Of a DNA stretch of 33,315 nucleotides, positions 10,866 through 21,658 are shown piece by piece. The DNA is from Chara braunii. Lineage: Eukaryota > Streptophyta > Charophyceae > Charales > Characeae. The notes beneath the pieces are model-generated. The model worked only from the letters and a program-made list of their open reading frames with translations, ran no database searches and was not told the DNA's origin. Each line of letters starts with the position of its first letter. Position 1 is the first letter of the stretch. A program made the translations under genes and the position numbers. The stretch is from assembly GCA_003427395.1 (NCBI GenBank), contig BFEA01000299.1, positions 1,252,394 through 1,285,708 of the forward strand, read 5' to 3'.

Positions 10866-11141
10866 AGGGTGCAGAAGACGGTAAGGCCCTCAGGCCGGCT
10901 TTGCGCTCGCTAAAGGTTTACCCCCCTTAGCGCGCGCTTCAGCCGACGCCCGAGCGTCGAGGGTGGCCCCATGGCTCGAATAAGGCCACTTGATTATGGT
11001 TACCACATAACGCGCCGTCATCGCGACTGCTTACGTAGGACTGCATTGTCGGTCGGTATGTGTAAGTCCTGCGTCCGCACGGTTTTATACTAAACCCCGG
11101 GCGCAACATTTACCGATTTCCGCCTTGGAAAGTTATGGGTT
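10866..11141. repeat. Diverged ~280-bp repeat, copy 1
   Basis: Three blocks shared with copy 2 occur in the same order and almost the same spacing: agggtgcagaaga at 10866, a cagccgac...gtcga block at 10933-10960, and aaagttatgggtt at 11129-11141 (intervals 67 and 196 bp, against 71 and 201 in copy 2). The middle block forms a hairpin, cgacgc-ccga-gcgtcg. No open frame is shared, so this looks like a non-coding repeat or structured RNA-like element. Confidence 0.7.
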
Positions 11142-11547
11142 AAGCAGAAAGGACAAAAGCATGTGGTGGTAAGTAGACCCGAGTTTCGGTAAAGCGAAGC
11201 GACGCGCGGACGGAGTACTAGCCCCAGGCGGCCTATGGGGATCCCGCATTCGAGCTCCCGATGTTTCGAACATCGGTTTGCTCATGGGTCTGATTTGGGT
11301 ATTATCCACGCGCATCTTTCGTACTGACCTGCCTCTTCCAATTGATAAGGCCTATCAGGTATTACAAGTTGGAATATGGGCTAGGCAGAGAGGGAAAAGG
11401 GGGTGAGCCTTTTTCTCTATCTGCGTTTGCTTCCTCCTTTGAGTTTTCATAGTTGAACGTTGTAGTCCGTAGCAGCCGTCAAAGTCAAACCCCTCTATTT
11501 TTGGCTACGACGACAACCCTGAATCTGTCTACTCAACCCCTCTGCAC

Positions 11548-11832
11548 AGGGTGCAGAAGAGGGTGTGGTCTTCAACCGCGCATGGCGGTTGTCTAGCATC
11601 GAGAGGGTAACTCCTCAACGCGCTTGTCAGCCGACACTTGAGTGTCGAACACGACCCTCGAGATTATCAAGGGTCGCGCGGTAACGAGTACTACCTAGCA
11701 CTCCATCAGTGCAAATGCTCGCACATGCCCGCATGGCTGGTCGATATGAGGAGGCCATGCGCTCGCGCGACTCTTATACGAAAGTCCAGCGCGCGATACC
11801 TATCTGATTCTCGCTGCAAAAAGTTATGGGTT
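11548..11832. repeat. Diverged ~280-bp repeat, copy 2
   Basis: The partner of copy 1, about 680 bp downstream in the same orientation. Shared blocks lie at 11548-11560, 11619-11648 and 11820-11832. The middle hairpin reads cgacac-ttga-gtgtcg: two base pairs differ from copy 1, each with its partner changed to match. A further perfect 7-bp hairpin, caaccgc/gcggttg, lies at about 11574-11592. Between the blocks the two copies are too diverged to align by eye. Confidence 0.7.
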
Positions 11833-12343
11833 GGATACTGAAGGGACTAGGAGTGTTGGAGTGTTGTAGTGTTGTTTGTGGTGGCGTTGTTGCGTCATTT
11901 GGTTTTATATGTGTGCGAGTGTTGTGGTGTAACGTGTGGTGTGTGTGATGCGTCCTAGTCGACCGCCGTCGAGTCGCGTTTGGGACCTCAGCCCCCAGTG
12001 CGTCGATTCGCGTTCGGGTCCGATTTTTGGGCGTTCGACCGCGCGTACCCCATATGCTACAGCGAACGAGAAACGCCCTTGGCTGGGCCACCTCTGCAAT
12101 TGCGTACAAAAAGCCTTCACACGTGGTTCAGTAGCTCGGCGGGGATACGCCCACCTAAGGGATGGTGACAGCTCCCGTAGGTGGAGGTAAGCGGTGCCTC
12201 GCGTGACCCTGTCCTGTCGTAGGGGCTAGCGAGACGTACGGCTGGCACACTCGGCCGGAGCGACAAACGCTCTCCACGACAAGTCCTGCAAAATCCTGCG
12301 TGACGCGACCGGGAGGGTCCCCGTGCGGGACCGATGCGCGCGA
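11833..12343. other. Unassigned sequence upstream of element B
   Basis: A GT-rich stretch (11840-11945) is followed by GC-rich sequence with no recognisable frame. Homology to the retroelement pol starts abruptly at about 12344, so the boundary of element B lies there. No LTR, primer site or gag precedes it. Confidence 0.45.
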
Positions 12344-15077
12344 CACCGCCCTAGCAGCTCCCCATATGGAGCCCCGGTTCTCTTTGTCCGGAAGAAGAAC
12401 AAGGATCTACGATTGTGTATCGACTATCGCAAGCTCAACGCGCAAACCGTCAAGAATGCGGGGCCTCTCCCTCGCATCGACGATCTTCTTGAGTAACTGG
12501 GCGGCGCAAAGTATTTTTCTAAGTTGGATTTGAAATTGGGATATCATCAAACATCGATCCGGCTGAACGATCGCTACAAGTCTGCGTTCAAGACGTTGTA
12601 CGGTCATGTTGAGTGGGTGGTCATGCCTTTTGGCCTCACCAACGCCCCGACGACCTTTCAAGCGGCAATGACCAATGAGTTCCGTGCAATGTTGGACCGG
12701 TTCGTGCTGGTCTACTTAGACGATATTCTCGTCTATAGTCGGTCATTGGAGGATCATCTTGGGCATCTTCGACGAGTGTTGGAGACGCTACGCCGCGCCA
12801 AGTACAAGGCCAACCGCGACAAGTGCGAATTTGTCCGGCAAGAGTTGGAACACTTGGGTTATTTTGTCACACCGGAGGGCATCAGTCCGCTATCGGACAA
12901 GATTTAAGCCATCCAAGAGTGGCCGGAGCCTCGGAACATCATGGATGTCCGCTCGTTCCTCGGTCTCGCCGGCTATTATTAGCATTTCATCAAAGGCTAC
13001 TCGAAGATCGCGGCACACTTGACCAAGCTTCAATGCGAGGATTGGCCGTTTGACTTCGGGGAGGAGGCGCGGGAATCATTTTTGGCTCTCAAAGCCACGC
13101 TATTGTCTGCGGAGGTCTTGCGGATATACGACCCGCTTTTGCCTACGCGCGTCATGACGGATGCGTCAGGCTATGGCATTGGTGCAGTCCTCGAGCAACA
13201 TGATGGGGTGGACTGGCATCCAGTCGAGTACTTCAGCAAGAAAGTGCCCGTCGTGCATTCCATTGACGATGCACGCAAGAAGGAGCTCCTCGCCTTCGTC
13301 CACGCGCTCAAGCGGTGGCGGCACTTCCTCCTTGGTCGAAGCCAACAATCCGTTGGTCTTTTACAAGACCCAAGACACCGTCAACAGCACCATCGCTCGA
13401 TGGATGGCTTTCATCGACCAGTTCGACTTCTTTCCCGATCACATTCCCGGAAAGTCGAACTGTTTTGTGGATGCTCTTTCACGGCGATGTACCGCTGTCT
13501 ACTCAACCTTCGAGATCGACGATGACTCGCGGAACAACTTTATCCGCGGCTACCAAGCCGACCCCGATTTTCGTGACAAGTACGCAAATTGCTCCTCTCC
13601 TAATCCGGTGCCTTCTCACTACCGGATCCAAGAGGGGTACTTGCTTGTCCACACGAGGGGGAAGGACCTCCTTTGCTCACCGAGTGATCCTCACTTGCGT
13701 ACACGGCTTCTTGGCGAGTTCCACGATGCTCCCGCCATCGGACACTTTGGAGTCAATCGCACGATTGGTCGACTTCGTGAGCGATTTTGGTGGCCCGGCC
13801 TTCTCGGCGACGTCACGCGCTATTGCGAGTCATGCGAGGTTTGCCGATGCTACAAATCCCGCAACCATCGTCCGTACGGCGAGTTACGACCATTATCGGT
13901 CCTGTTGAGGCGAAGGGAAGCGATTGCCATGGACATTACCGGCCCGTTCCCCAAGCACAAGACCGGAATGGATGGGATTCTCACGGTGGTCGACCGACTC
14001 ACCAAGTTCGCCATGTTTTTGCCTTGTCGCTATCATGCCAAGGCACCGCAGTTGGTCGAGGTTCTCTACGCCGGTTGGATTCGAACCAAGGGTTACCCCA
14101 AGGAAATCGTCTGCGACCGCGACACCCGGTTCATGTCTGATTTTTGGTTGGTGCTCATCCAGCGATGGGGCTCATCTCTCAAGCCCAGTTCAACTCGCCA
14201 CCCTCAGACCGATGGCCAGACGGAGAGGGCGCACCAGACCGCACAGGTTCTCCTTCGCACTCTCATTCGTCCTGACCAGAAGGACTGGGTTGAGCGGCTG
14301 CCGGATGTCGAGTTGGCCTACAACTCTTCCATCCACCCAGCTATCGGGATATATCCTTTCGAGTTCGAGCACGGCTCGCCGGTCACTTCACAGTTGGACA
14401 CTATTACTCCACGGACGGCCGAGAGCGACGACCATCGTCTTTTCTTGCGTCGGATGCAAGAGCTTCTTGTCAAGGCACGCGACCAGATGGCTAAGACGCA
14501 GCAGCGCATGAGCCAGCAGGCAAATCGTCAGCGTCTTCCTTGCCCATTCCGTGCCAGCGGCCTCGTATGGGTTTCCGCAACGGAATTCAGCCTTGAACAA
14601 GACATCTCTCGCAAGCTCCTCCCGAAATGGATGGGGCCTTGGCCGATCGTGGCACCCGTTGGGGACGCACTTGAGGGACCTTCCTTCACGATTCAGGTGC
14701 CCGCCCACTTGCCCGTCTACCCAGTCTTTCATTGCTCCAAGTTGGCTCTTTACACGCCAGCGGAACATGACGATTTTCCCGGGAGACGTTCGCAAGACCC
14801 ACCCTCCATGGATGGCTTTCGGGAGGTCGGCGACATCATCTCCCAGTGACGCTACGACAACAGGCCAACCGAGTACTTAGTGCATTTTGCATACTGCACA
14901 CACCGAGCTGACTGTTGGTTGACCCGTGCGGAACTTCAAGCAACAGTTCCAGGCGTCCTCGCACGCCATGAACACAAGATGCAAGGCAAGCCGGTTTCTT
15001 CGGCTCCACGCCGCGCCCGCGTCCAGGTTCCACCTTCAGATCGTTGGCTTCGCCCTCGCCCCGGCTTGACTTTATAA
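12344..15077 (+). pseudogene. Element B pol fragment: RT, RNase H, integrase, chromo-like tail
   Basis: RT palm motifs are intact: VMPFGLTNAP and the YLDD site in LVYLDDILVYS. RNase H starts with DASGYGIGAVLEQ. Integrase has the zinc-binding HHCC region (GHFGVNRTIG...CESCEVC) and a DDE core: AMDITGPF, CDRDTRF (Asp codon 14115-14117) and DGQTERA, all kept. The end resembles a degenerate chromodomain (EYLVHFAYC...LTRAELQ). Damage: stops at about 12497, 12905, 12979 and 14847, and a 20-bp deletion at about 13338 relative to C. The deletion removes the WVTDN segment with the last RNase H aspartate and shifts the frame. The long open frame 13161-14849 covers RNase H remnant to integrase only after that shift. 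Confidence 0.92.
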
Positions 15078-15088
15078 GGAGAGGGGGG
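15074..15088 (+). promoter_or_regulatory. Polypurine tract of element B
   Basis: The purine run aaggagagggggg lies directly before the LTR start TGTTACATG. Such tracts resist RNase H and prime plus-strand DNA synthesis. Element C has the same tract at 21643-21658. Confidence 0.85.
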
Positions 15089-16375
15089 TGTTACATGCTG
15101 CGCCTGCACACGAGGGCCATTTTCCAGGCCCTGCGTCCCTCAGGCTGAAAGCCTGAAAACCAGGGCCCACAGGCCCCGTAACTGTTCAGCCCGAAAGCCT
15201 GAAAACAGGGGCCTACAGTCCTTGTGTCGCTTCAGACTAAGAATGGCAATAACCTTTTTAGCCAGAAACGAAGGGCCATTTTCGGTCGTTCATCAGAACG
15301 ACCGACCCTGAAACTCAGGCACCGAACCAGGGTTTCGGGAACAGGCTATTCTTAGCCAGTTCTCCACGCCAGCCTCACCAGTTGTTGCAGCCAGCCCCAG
15401 GCACACTTCGGCATTGGCAAGAGCAGCCTCCTCGGCCTGGCTCGCCCTTCAGGCAGTCAGGAGGCAGGCTGAGGTAGTACATAGGGACTTCCCATGCACT
15501 TCACGGGCAGGCAGGAGGCAGTAGTAGTCTTCAGGATTCAGCCACAACACTCTGGAGGGAGCGCTGCAGGAGTAGTAGTAGCGTTAACCTTTAGTCTTCG
15601 GCGCTGGGCGCAGTAGATAGCTGTAGTTTTCAGCGCTGGGCGCCATAGCTAGGATAGCACTAGAGAGAGAGAGATTGGGTGGAGGCCAGAGGTACTTACC
15701 TGCAGCGCCGTTGCTTCAACTTCGTCTTCGAGGTATCTGCAGCACAGCGCCAACATCACAGGTTAGTTCCTGACTTGTAACAGAGAGAGAGAGTTCTTCT
15801 TCTTCCTCTTCTCAGTCCACCATCTCCCTCTCACCCTCTCATCATCTGACTTCACTGCATCTGCAGATTACGAGAGAAGAGAGAAAGAGCTTGGTGACAT
15901 TGGATCCAGACTCGACTTTTGGACTTCAGACATTGCAACGAGGGATTATCTGGGACTTGTGACAAAGACTTGGTGTTGACGACATTCTCATCTCTCCCTC
16001 TCCTCTTCGTCTGATTCCCTCCTCTTCATCTGTGTATGTATGGACCTGGCGCTTTCTTCCTGTGTACAGCGCCAGGCTCCTTCACACCTGGTGATGGCTA
16101 CGATGTATGTTTGGTCTGCGTTCAAACATTGATTGGGCTAGTCATTAGCATTCTAGCATTCTGCTTCGCTATCTGATACTATGTGAATGAGGTCAGTCCC
16201 GGTCAGGTCAGGATTTGTATCAAAATCTTCCCTACACTATTCAGCACCATCTTGTATGTATTAGAATGCACCTTGTTTGTTGAGATTCTACTTGCACTGC
16301 ATTGTCCATTCAGTCCTTTTCATCACATTGCGGATCCTCGGTTTCTATGTACATTGCCCAACTGGGCATGTAACA
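15089..16375 (+). repeat. LTR between elements B and C (LTR1)
   Basis: It starts TGTTACATGC after the polypurine tract and ends GGGCATGTAACA at 16375. It matches LTR2 (21659-23063) over most of its length but is shorter by about 120 bp, lacking LTR2's tandem duplications. The clear TATA-like ctatataag of LTR2 (22031) has no counterpart here. It is the proper 3' LTR of B. It is followed directly by truncated gag of C with no primer site, so it cannot act as an ordinary 5' LTR for C. Confidence 0.9.
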
Positions 16376-17490
16376 CTCGACTTATCGACGAACTGCTTGA
16401 CCAGGTACGCCAGCTGGAACAGCAGCCCACAACAGCCACCCCCGCTGGAGCCTCCAACTTGACGGACCGCGTCAACGTCTTGGAAATTGACGTCGAGACT
16501 CTCAAGGACGGCGCTCTAGCGACAAATCAGCGGATTGACCAGCAGATTTGTGTCGCCTCAGCCAGTCCGACCGCGACTACTCGCGAGAGCATCCCAAAGT
16601 TTGACGGCCTGCTGATCTGCTGCGATGCAACGACGACAGACCCGATCCCATGGTGGCGCCAGTTCGAGTTGAAGTTGGACATTCACCACGTCATCAACCC
16701 AAACCGGCACGCATACTTATACTCCCGCTCAGGGGGCGCGTGTCAGGCATGGCTGGATAACATGTTGTCCACGCACAACGTCGCAGTCTCCGAGCTGCAT
16801 ACGAAGATCAGCTGGGCTGATCTCAAGGCAGCATGGCATAAGCGGTTCCAAGTGGAGCCGCCTGAGCTTCAGGCAACCGAAAAACTGCAATGGTTCTATC
16901 AGAACGACCTACCAAGCACGGACTGGATAACCGAGTACCAACGCTTGGCATCCACGCCCAACTTGCCGTCGACATTTGTCGCTATCAAGCACTTCTTCAT
17001 CAGGAGGAGTTGTCCGGCGTGGCAGAACGCCTTGACGCAAGTTGCGGAGACGCTCACCACAAGTGAGCAGCTTTTTGATAAAGCCTCGCAGATCATCGTG
17101 ACGAACATCGAAGCCAAGAATTTGGGTCATTCGTCTGCTGTGGGCCAAGGCAGAGGTCAGCATCGGTCGAAAGTGGTCGTGGTCGCAACAACTACAGCGA
17201 CCGATCCTTCAAACGAGACTGCCTCTTCTGATGAAGGAGATAGATTGGCAGCTGCCTGGGATGGTGGCCGCCCCGCCAGAGGGCGAGGACGCGGCAAACC
17301 GAAGACACACACCAATTCACCCCCTGGGGCCGGACCAGCGGCTCAAGAGCCTTGGACACATTACAATATCTCGGAAGGCGTGTACCGCACCCACACTAAG
17401 TACCGATGCTGCTTGTGGTGCAACAGCGCGGTGCACGACACCACAACGTGCCCCACGCAAGTCAAAGGCAAATTCCCTTCGGGAAAGTGA
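16376..17490 (+). pseudogene. Element C gag, 5' truncated, with CCHC knuckle
   Basis: The open frame actually begins at 16183 inside LTR1 and runs through the LTR end into gag, so its first ~64 residues are LTR-derived and not Gag. The Gag part begins with a coiled-coil-like segment (DELLDQVRQLEQ) and continues into the capsid-like core, with PKFDG, GGACQAWLDNM and LPSTDWITEYQRL, which mirror element A landmarks. It ends with an Arg/Gly-rich basic stretch (ARGRGRGKPK) and a C-x2-C-x4-H-x4-C knuckle, CLWCNSAVHDTTTC. The stop is TGA at 17488-17490. The N-terminus that A has before this point is missing, which fits a deletion between LTR and gag. Confidence 0.85.
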
Positions 17491-17510
17491 GCACCGCCGA
17501 GAGTGATTAG

Positions 17511-20500
17511 GCTGCACTCTCGACGCCTTCAAAACCGGTTGCCTCGCGAGCAACCTCTCTTCATTCCGAGGCACGTGCGGAAGTCGACAGTCCTCTCTTA
17601 TATTCTTATGAGGACTATGCTGCCCGGCTCGTTCCTTCGCTGGGTTCTCAAGCTCAAGGACAAGATGTGTGTGCGGCTTCTTCTTCGTCCGGCAAGAACA
17701 ACAATGAATCGTCTTCAAGTAGTTCTTCAAGGGATTCGATGCATGAGTTCAACATAGAGGTCTTGGACCCGTTGACGTCCGAGGATTTTGCATGGCTTCC
17801 TCTCCCTTCCACAGGCTGCTTGCCAGGACCGCAATGCGCATCACTATGCGCCCATCTCCACACATACTTAGCCTTCTATGCACCACCACCTTCGTCGATG
17901 GATGACGAAGCTGCGGTGGGGGACATCCTTGTGTATGTTACCAAGGTGGCCTGCGAGTTTCGCATCCAGCGGTACGATGATAACAACGCACCGCTCCTTT
18001 ATGTCCGCATCCAAGTTGGGCAAGCGTCCTGTAGCGCTTTGCTGGATAGAGGCGCGACTCGCAATTTCGTCAGCCAGTCCTTTATCCAAAGGGCCGGCCT
18101 TGGTGCACAAATTCAAAGGAAGCCAAACCCAACAACGATCAAGTTGGCGGACGGTCGGACGCAACAACTCCTCGATCGCTACATTGAAGTCGTGTCGGTT
18201 TATTTCTCACCTCATGCATGCGAACCGGTGACGTTTGACGTCTTAGACATGGACTTCGACAATATTTTGGGGATGCCTTGGCTTGCAAGTGAGGATCACA
18301 TGCCACACGGTTAACCTCCATCAGTGGACACTTACCGTTCGCTATGCCTTCGGCGCCGAGGTGTCGTGTACCATTCGTCTTCCGCACTCCTCGATCCGGT
18401 GCCAAGTTGTAACGACCAAGTCTTTTCGGGCCACTTGCGCTTACGAGTGGACCAACGAGATAGGCCGATGTTTTCTACTAGCCGCCGCGACGACTGAATC
18501 TTCACCTACGGACTTGTCTTCGGAACCCCGAGTGGTGCGGCTGCTCGACGAGTTCACCGACATCTTCGAGTCTCCTACCAGTGTGGTGTCGGATCGACCG
18601 ATCTCCCACGAGATAATTCTTGAGGCCGGTGCCGTGCCGCCGAAAGGATGCATCTATTGCATGAGCGAGGAAGAGCTCGCGGTTCTCCGCGCGCAACTCG
18701 ATGATCTGTTGGACAAGGGCTGGATCCGCCCTAGTAGCTCACGATATGGTGCGCCAGTTCTCTTCGTACGGAAGAAGAACAACGATCTTCGCTTGTGCAT
18801 CGACTACCGCAAACTCAACGCACAAACCGTCAAGAATGCGGGACCTCTTCCGCGGATTGACGACCTTCTCGAGTGCTTGGGCGGCGCAAAATTCTTCTTG
18901 AAGTTGGACTTGATGTCGGGCTACCATCAAATCTCGATACGCCTGCAAGATTGATACATATCCGTGTTCAAGACACGGTACGGGCATTTTGAGTGGATCG
19001 TTATGCCCTTTGGCCTCACCAATGCCTTGACGACCTTTCAAGCGGCAATGACCAACGAGTTCCGTGCAATGTTGGACCGGTTCGTACTAGTCTACTTAGA
19101 CGACATTCCCGTCTATAGCCGGACATTGGAGGATCATCTTGAGCACCTTCGACGAGTGTTGGAGACGATCCGCCGCGCCAAGTACAAAGCCAACCGCGAC
19201 AAGCGCGAATTTTTCCGGCAAGAGCTGGAATACTTGGGCCATTTTGTCCCACCGGAGGGCATCAGTCCGTTGTCGGACAAGATTCAAGCCATCCGAGAGT
19301 GGCTGGAGCCGAAGAACATCACAAATGTCTGTTTCCTTGGATTAGCCGGCTACTATCGACGCTTCATCAAGGGATACTCGAAGATCGCGGCTCCTTTATC
19401 CAAGCTTCAATGCGAGGACCGGCCATTCGACTTCGACGACAATGCGCGAACTTCCTTTTTGGCTCTCAAAGCTGCATTGCTATCCGCGGAGGTGTTGCGC
19501 ATCTACGACCCGCTTCTACCGACACGTGTCACTATTGATGCGTCTGGCTATGGCATTGGTGTCGTCCTCGAGCAACATGATGGCGTGGACTGGCACCCGA
19601 TCGAGTACTTTAGCAAGAAATTGCCCGCCGTGCACTCGATCGACGATGCACGGAAGAAGGAATTATTGGCCTTCGTACACGCGCTCAAGCACGGGCGGCA
19701 TTTTCTTCTCGGTCGACTGCGATTCCGATGGGTAACGGATAACAATCCATTGGTCTTCTACAAGACCCAAGACACGGTCAATAGCACCATTGCGCGTTGG
19801 ATGGCCTTCATCGACCAGTTTGACTTTTTCCTCGACCACATTTCGGGCAAGTCAAACCGTTTTGCGGATTCTCTTTCACGACATCCGGACCATTGTACCA
19901 CAGTCTACTCAACTTTTGAGATTCACGACGACTTGCGGGACAGCTTCATCCGCGGCTACCAAGTCGACCCCGAGTTTTGCGACAAGTACACAAATTGCTC
20001 CTCTCCCAATCCGGCGCTATCGCACTATCGGATCCAAGAGGGGTACTTGCTCATCCACTCGCGAGGGAAGGATCTTCTTTGTGTGCCACGAGATTTACAC
20101 TTGCGCACATGGCTTCTTGGCGAGTTCCACGACGCTCCCACCACCGGACACTTTGGAGTCAATCGTACGATTGGCCAACTCCGCGAGCGCTTTTGGTGGC
20201 CCGGTCTTCTCGACGACGTCACACGCTATTGCGAGTCATGCGAGGTTTGCAGACGTTGCAAATCCCGCAATCATCATCCGTACGGTGAGTTGCGACCATT
20301 ACCAGTCCCCTTGCGCCGAAGGGAAGCGATTGCCATGGACATTACCGGGCCGTTCCCCAAGCACAAGACTGGTGTGGATGGGATTCTCACGGTGGTCGAC
20401 CGACTCACCAAGTTCGCCATGTTTTTGCCTTGCCGCTATCATGCCAAGGCACTGGAGTTCGCTGAGGTTCTTTACGCTGGTTGGGAGGTTCTTTACGCCG

Positions 20501-21645
20501 GTTGGATTCGAACCAAGGGTTACCCCAAGGAAATCGTCTGCAACCGCGACACTCGGTTCATGTCCGATTTTTGGTTGGCGCTCATCAAACGATGGGGCTC
20601 ATCTCTCAAGCCAAGTTCGGCTCGCCACCCCCAAACCGATGGCCAAACGGAGAGGGCGCCTCAGACCGCACAGGTTCTCCTTCGGACTCTCATCCGTCCC
20701 GACCAAAAGGATTGGGTTGAGCAGCTGCTTGATGTCGAGTTGGCATACAACTCGTCCATCCACCCGGCTATCGGGATGTCGCCCTTCGAGTTCGAGCACG
20801 GCTCGTCGGTTACTTCTCCATTGGACACAATCATTCCACGGGCAGCCGAGAGCGACGACCATCTTCTCTTCATTCATCGGATGCAAGAGCTCCTTGTCAA
20901 GGCACGAGACCAGATGGCAAAGACGCAGCAACGCATGAGCCAACAAGCCAATCGCCAGCGTCTTCCCTGTCCATTCAGTGTCGACGACCTTGTCTGGGTT
21001 TCTGCCGCGGAATTCAGCCTCGAACAAGATATCTCTCGCAAGCTCCTCCCGAAATGGATGGGGCCTTGGCCAATCGTGGCATCCGCTGGGGATGCACCCG
21101 AAGAACCTTCTTTCACCATTCAGGTGCCCGCCCACTTGCCCGTCTACCCGGTCTTTCATTGCTCCAAGTTGGCTCTTTACACGCCAAAGGAACATGACAA
21201 CTTCCCCGGGCGACGATCCCAAGACCCACCCTCGATGGACGGTTTTCAGGAGGTTGGCGACATCATCTCCCAGCGACGCTACGTCAACAAGCCAACCGAG
21301 TACTTGGCACACTTTGCGTACTGCACCCACAAAGCTGACCGTTGGTTGACCCGTGCGGAACTCCAAGCAATAGCTCCAGATGTTATGGCGACATCATCTC
21401 CCAGCGACGCTATGGCNACGCTATGGCAACAGGCGAACCGAGTACTCGGTACACTTTGCGTATTGCACCCACAAAGCTGACCGTTGGTTGACCCGTGCGG
21501 AACTCCAAGCAACAACTCCAGATGTTCTTGCACGCTACGAACGCCAGATGCAAGGCAAGCCAGTATCTTCGGCTCCACGTCGCACCCGCATCCAGGTTCC
21601 ACCTTCAGATCATCAGCTTCGCCCTCGACCCGGTTTGACTTCATA
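17511..21645 (+). pseudogene. Element C pol: protease, RT, RNase H, integrase, chromo-like tail
   Basis: Pol opens at 17511 in the -1 frame relative to gag, after stops at 17488 and 17508. Protease: the active-site triplet is DRG (18045-18053) where A and D have DCG; the ILGMPWL landmark follows, and a frameshift comes near 18290. [15 protein letters not shown], a TGA at 18952 where B has an Arg codon, VMPFGLTNA, and YLDD at 19093-19104. RNase H: DASGYGIG, the Glu of RKKELLAFVHALK, and WVTDNN. Integrase: HHCC region, AMDITGPF, then CNRD with Asn at 20542-20544 where B has the catalytic Asp, and DGQTERA. A 21-bp in-frame duplication at 20464-20505 repeats EVLYAGW. The chromo-like tail is duplicated around the N at 21417 and resumes in another frame to the stop near 21645. 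Confidence 0.9.
21256..21527 (+). repeat. Direct duplication of the pol 3' end around an N
   Basis: 21256-21384 and 21387-21527 are near-identical copies of the chromo-like tail coding sequence. The second copy contains N at 21417, flanked on both sides by the same 10 bases, acgctatggc. Reading frame is lost across the junction. An unmerged 10-base overlap beside an N is typical of a scaffolding join, so the duplication is probably an assembly product. Confidence 0.85.
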
Positions 21646-21658
21646 AGGAGAGGGGGGG
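21643..21658 (+). promoter_or_regulatory. Polypurine tract of element C
   Basis: aaggagaggggggg precedes the LTR, as in element B. Here the first LTR dinucleotide reads GG, not TG, before TTACATG, so either the terminal T has mutated or the G run has been lengthened by slippage or sequencing error. Confidence 0.82.

Larger units (their letters stand above)
12344..16375 (+). mobile_element. Element B: 3' part of a Ty3/gypsy element (RT to 3' LTR)
   Basis: Homology to element C begins inside RT at the RPSSSPYG motif and continues without a large gap through RNase H, integrase and the C-terminal chromo-like tail. It then passes through a polypurine tract into an LTR. LTR, gag, protease and the first part of RT are missing at the 5' side. 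B and C are close in both DNA and protein, clearly one subfamily. The copy has several in-frame stops and a 20-bp deletion. Confidence 0.9.

Noticed and set aside
11200-11270. tRNA or SINE head (gcattcgagctcc resembles a pol III B box)
   Set aside because: No matching A box, acceptor stem or cloverleaf can be drawn, and the similarity is only about eight bases.
13787-14511. Additional long plus-strand frames overlapping B integrase, and equivalents at 19790-20938 in C
   Set aside because: They are alternative-frame shadows of the integrase coding sequence and persist in both copies only because the underlying DNA is similar.
16183-16375. N-terminal membrane-type domain of element C Gag
   Set aside because: This part of the open frame is LTR sequence read through into gag; the hydrophobic residues belong to LTR1, not Gag.
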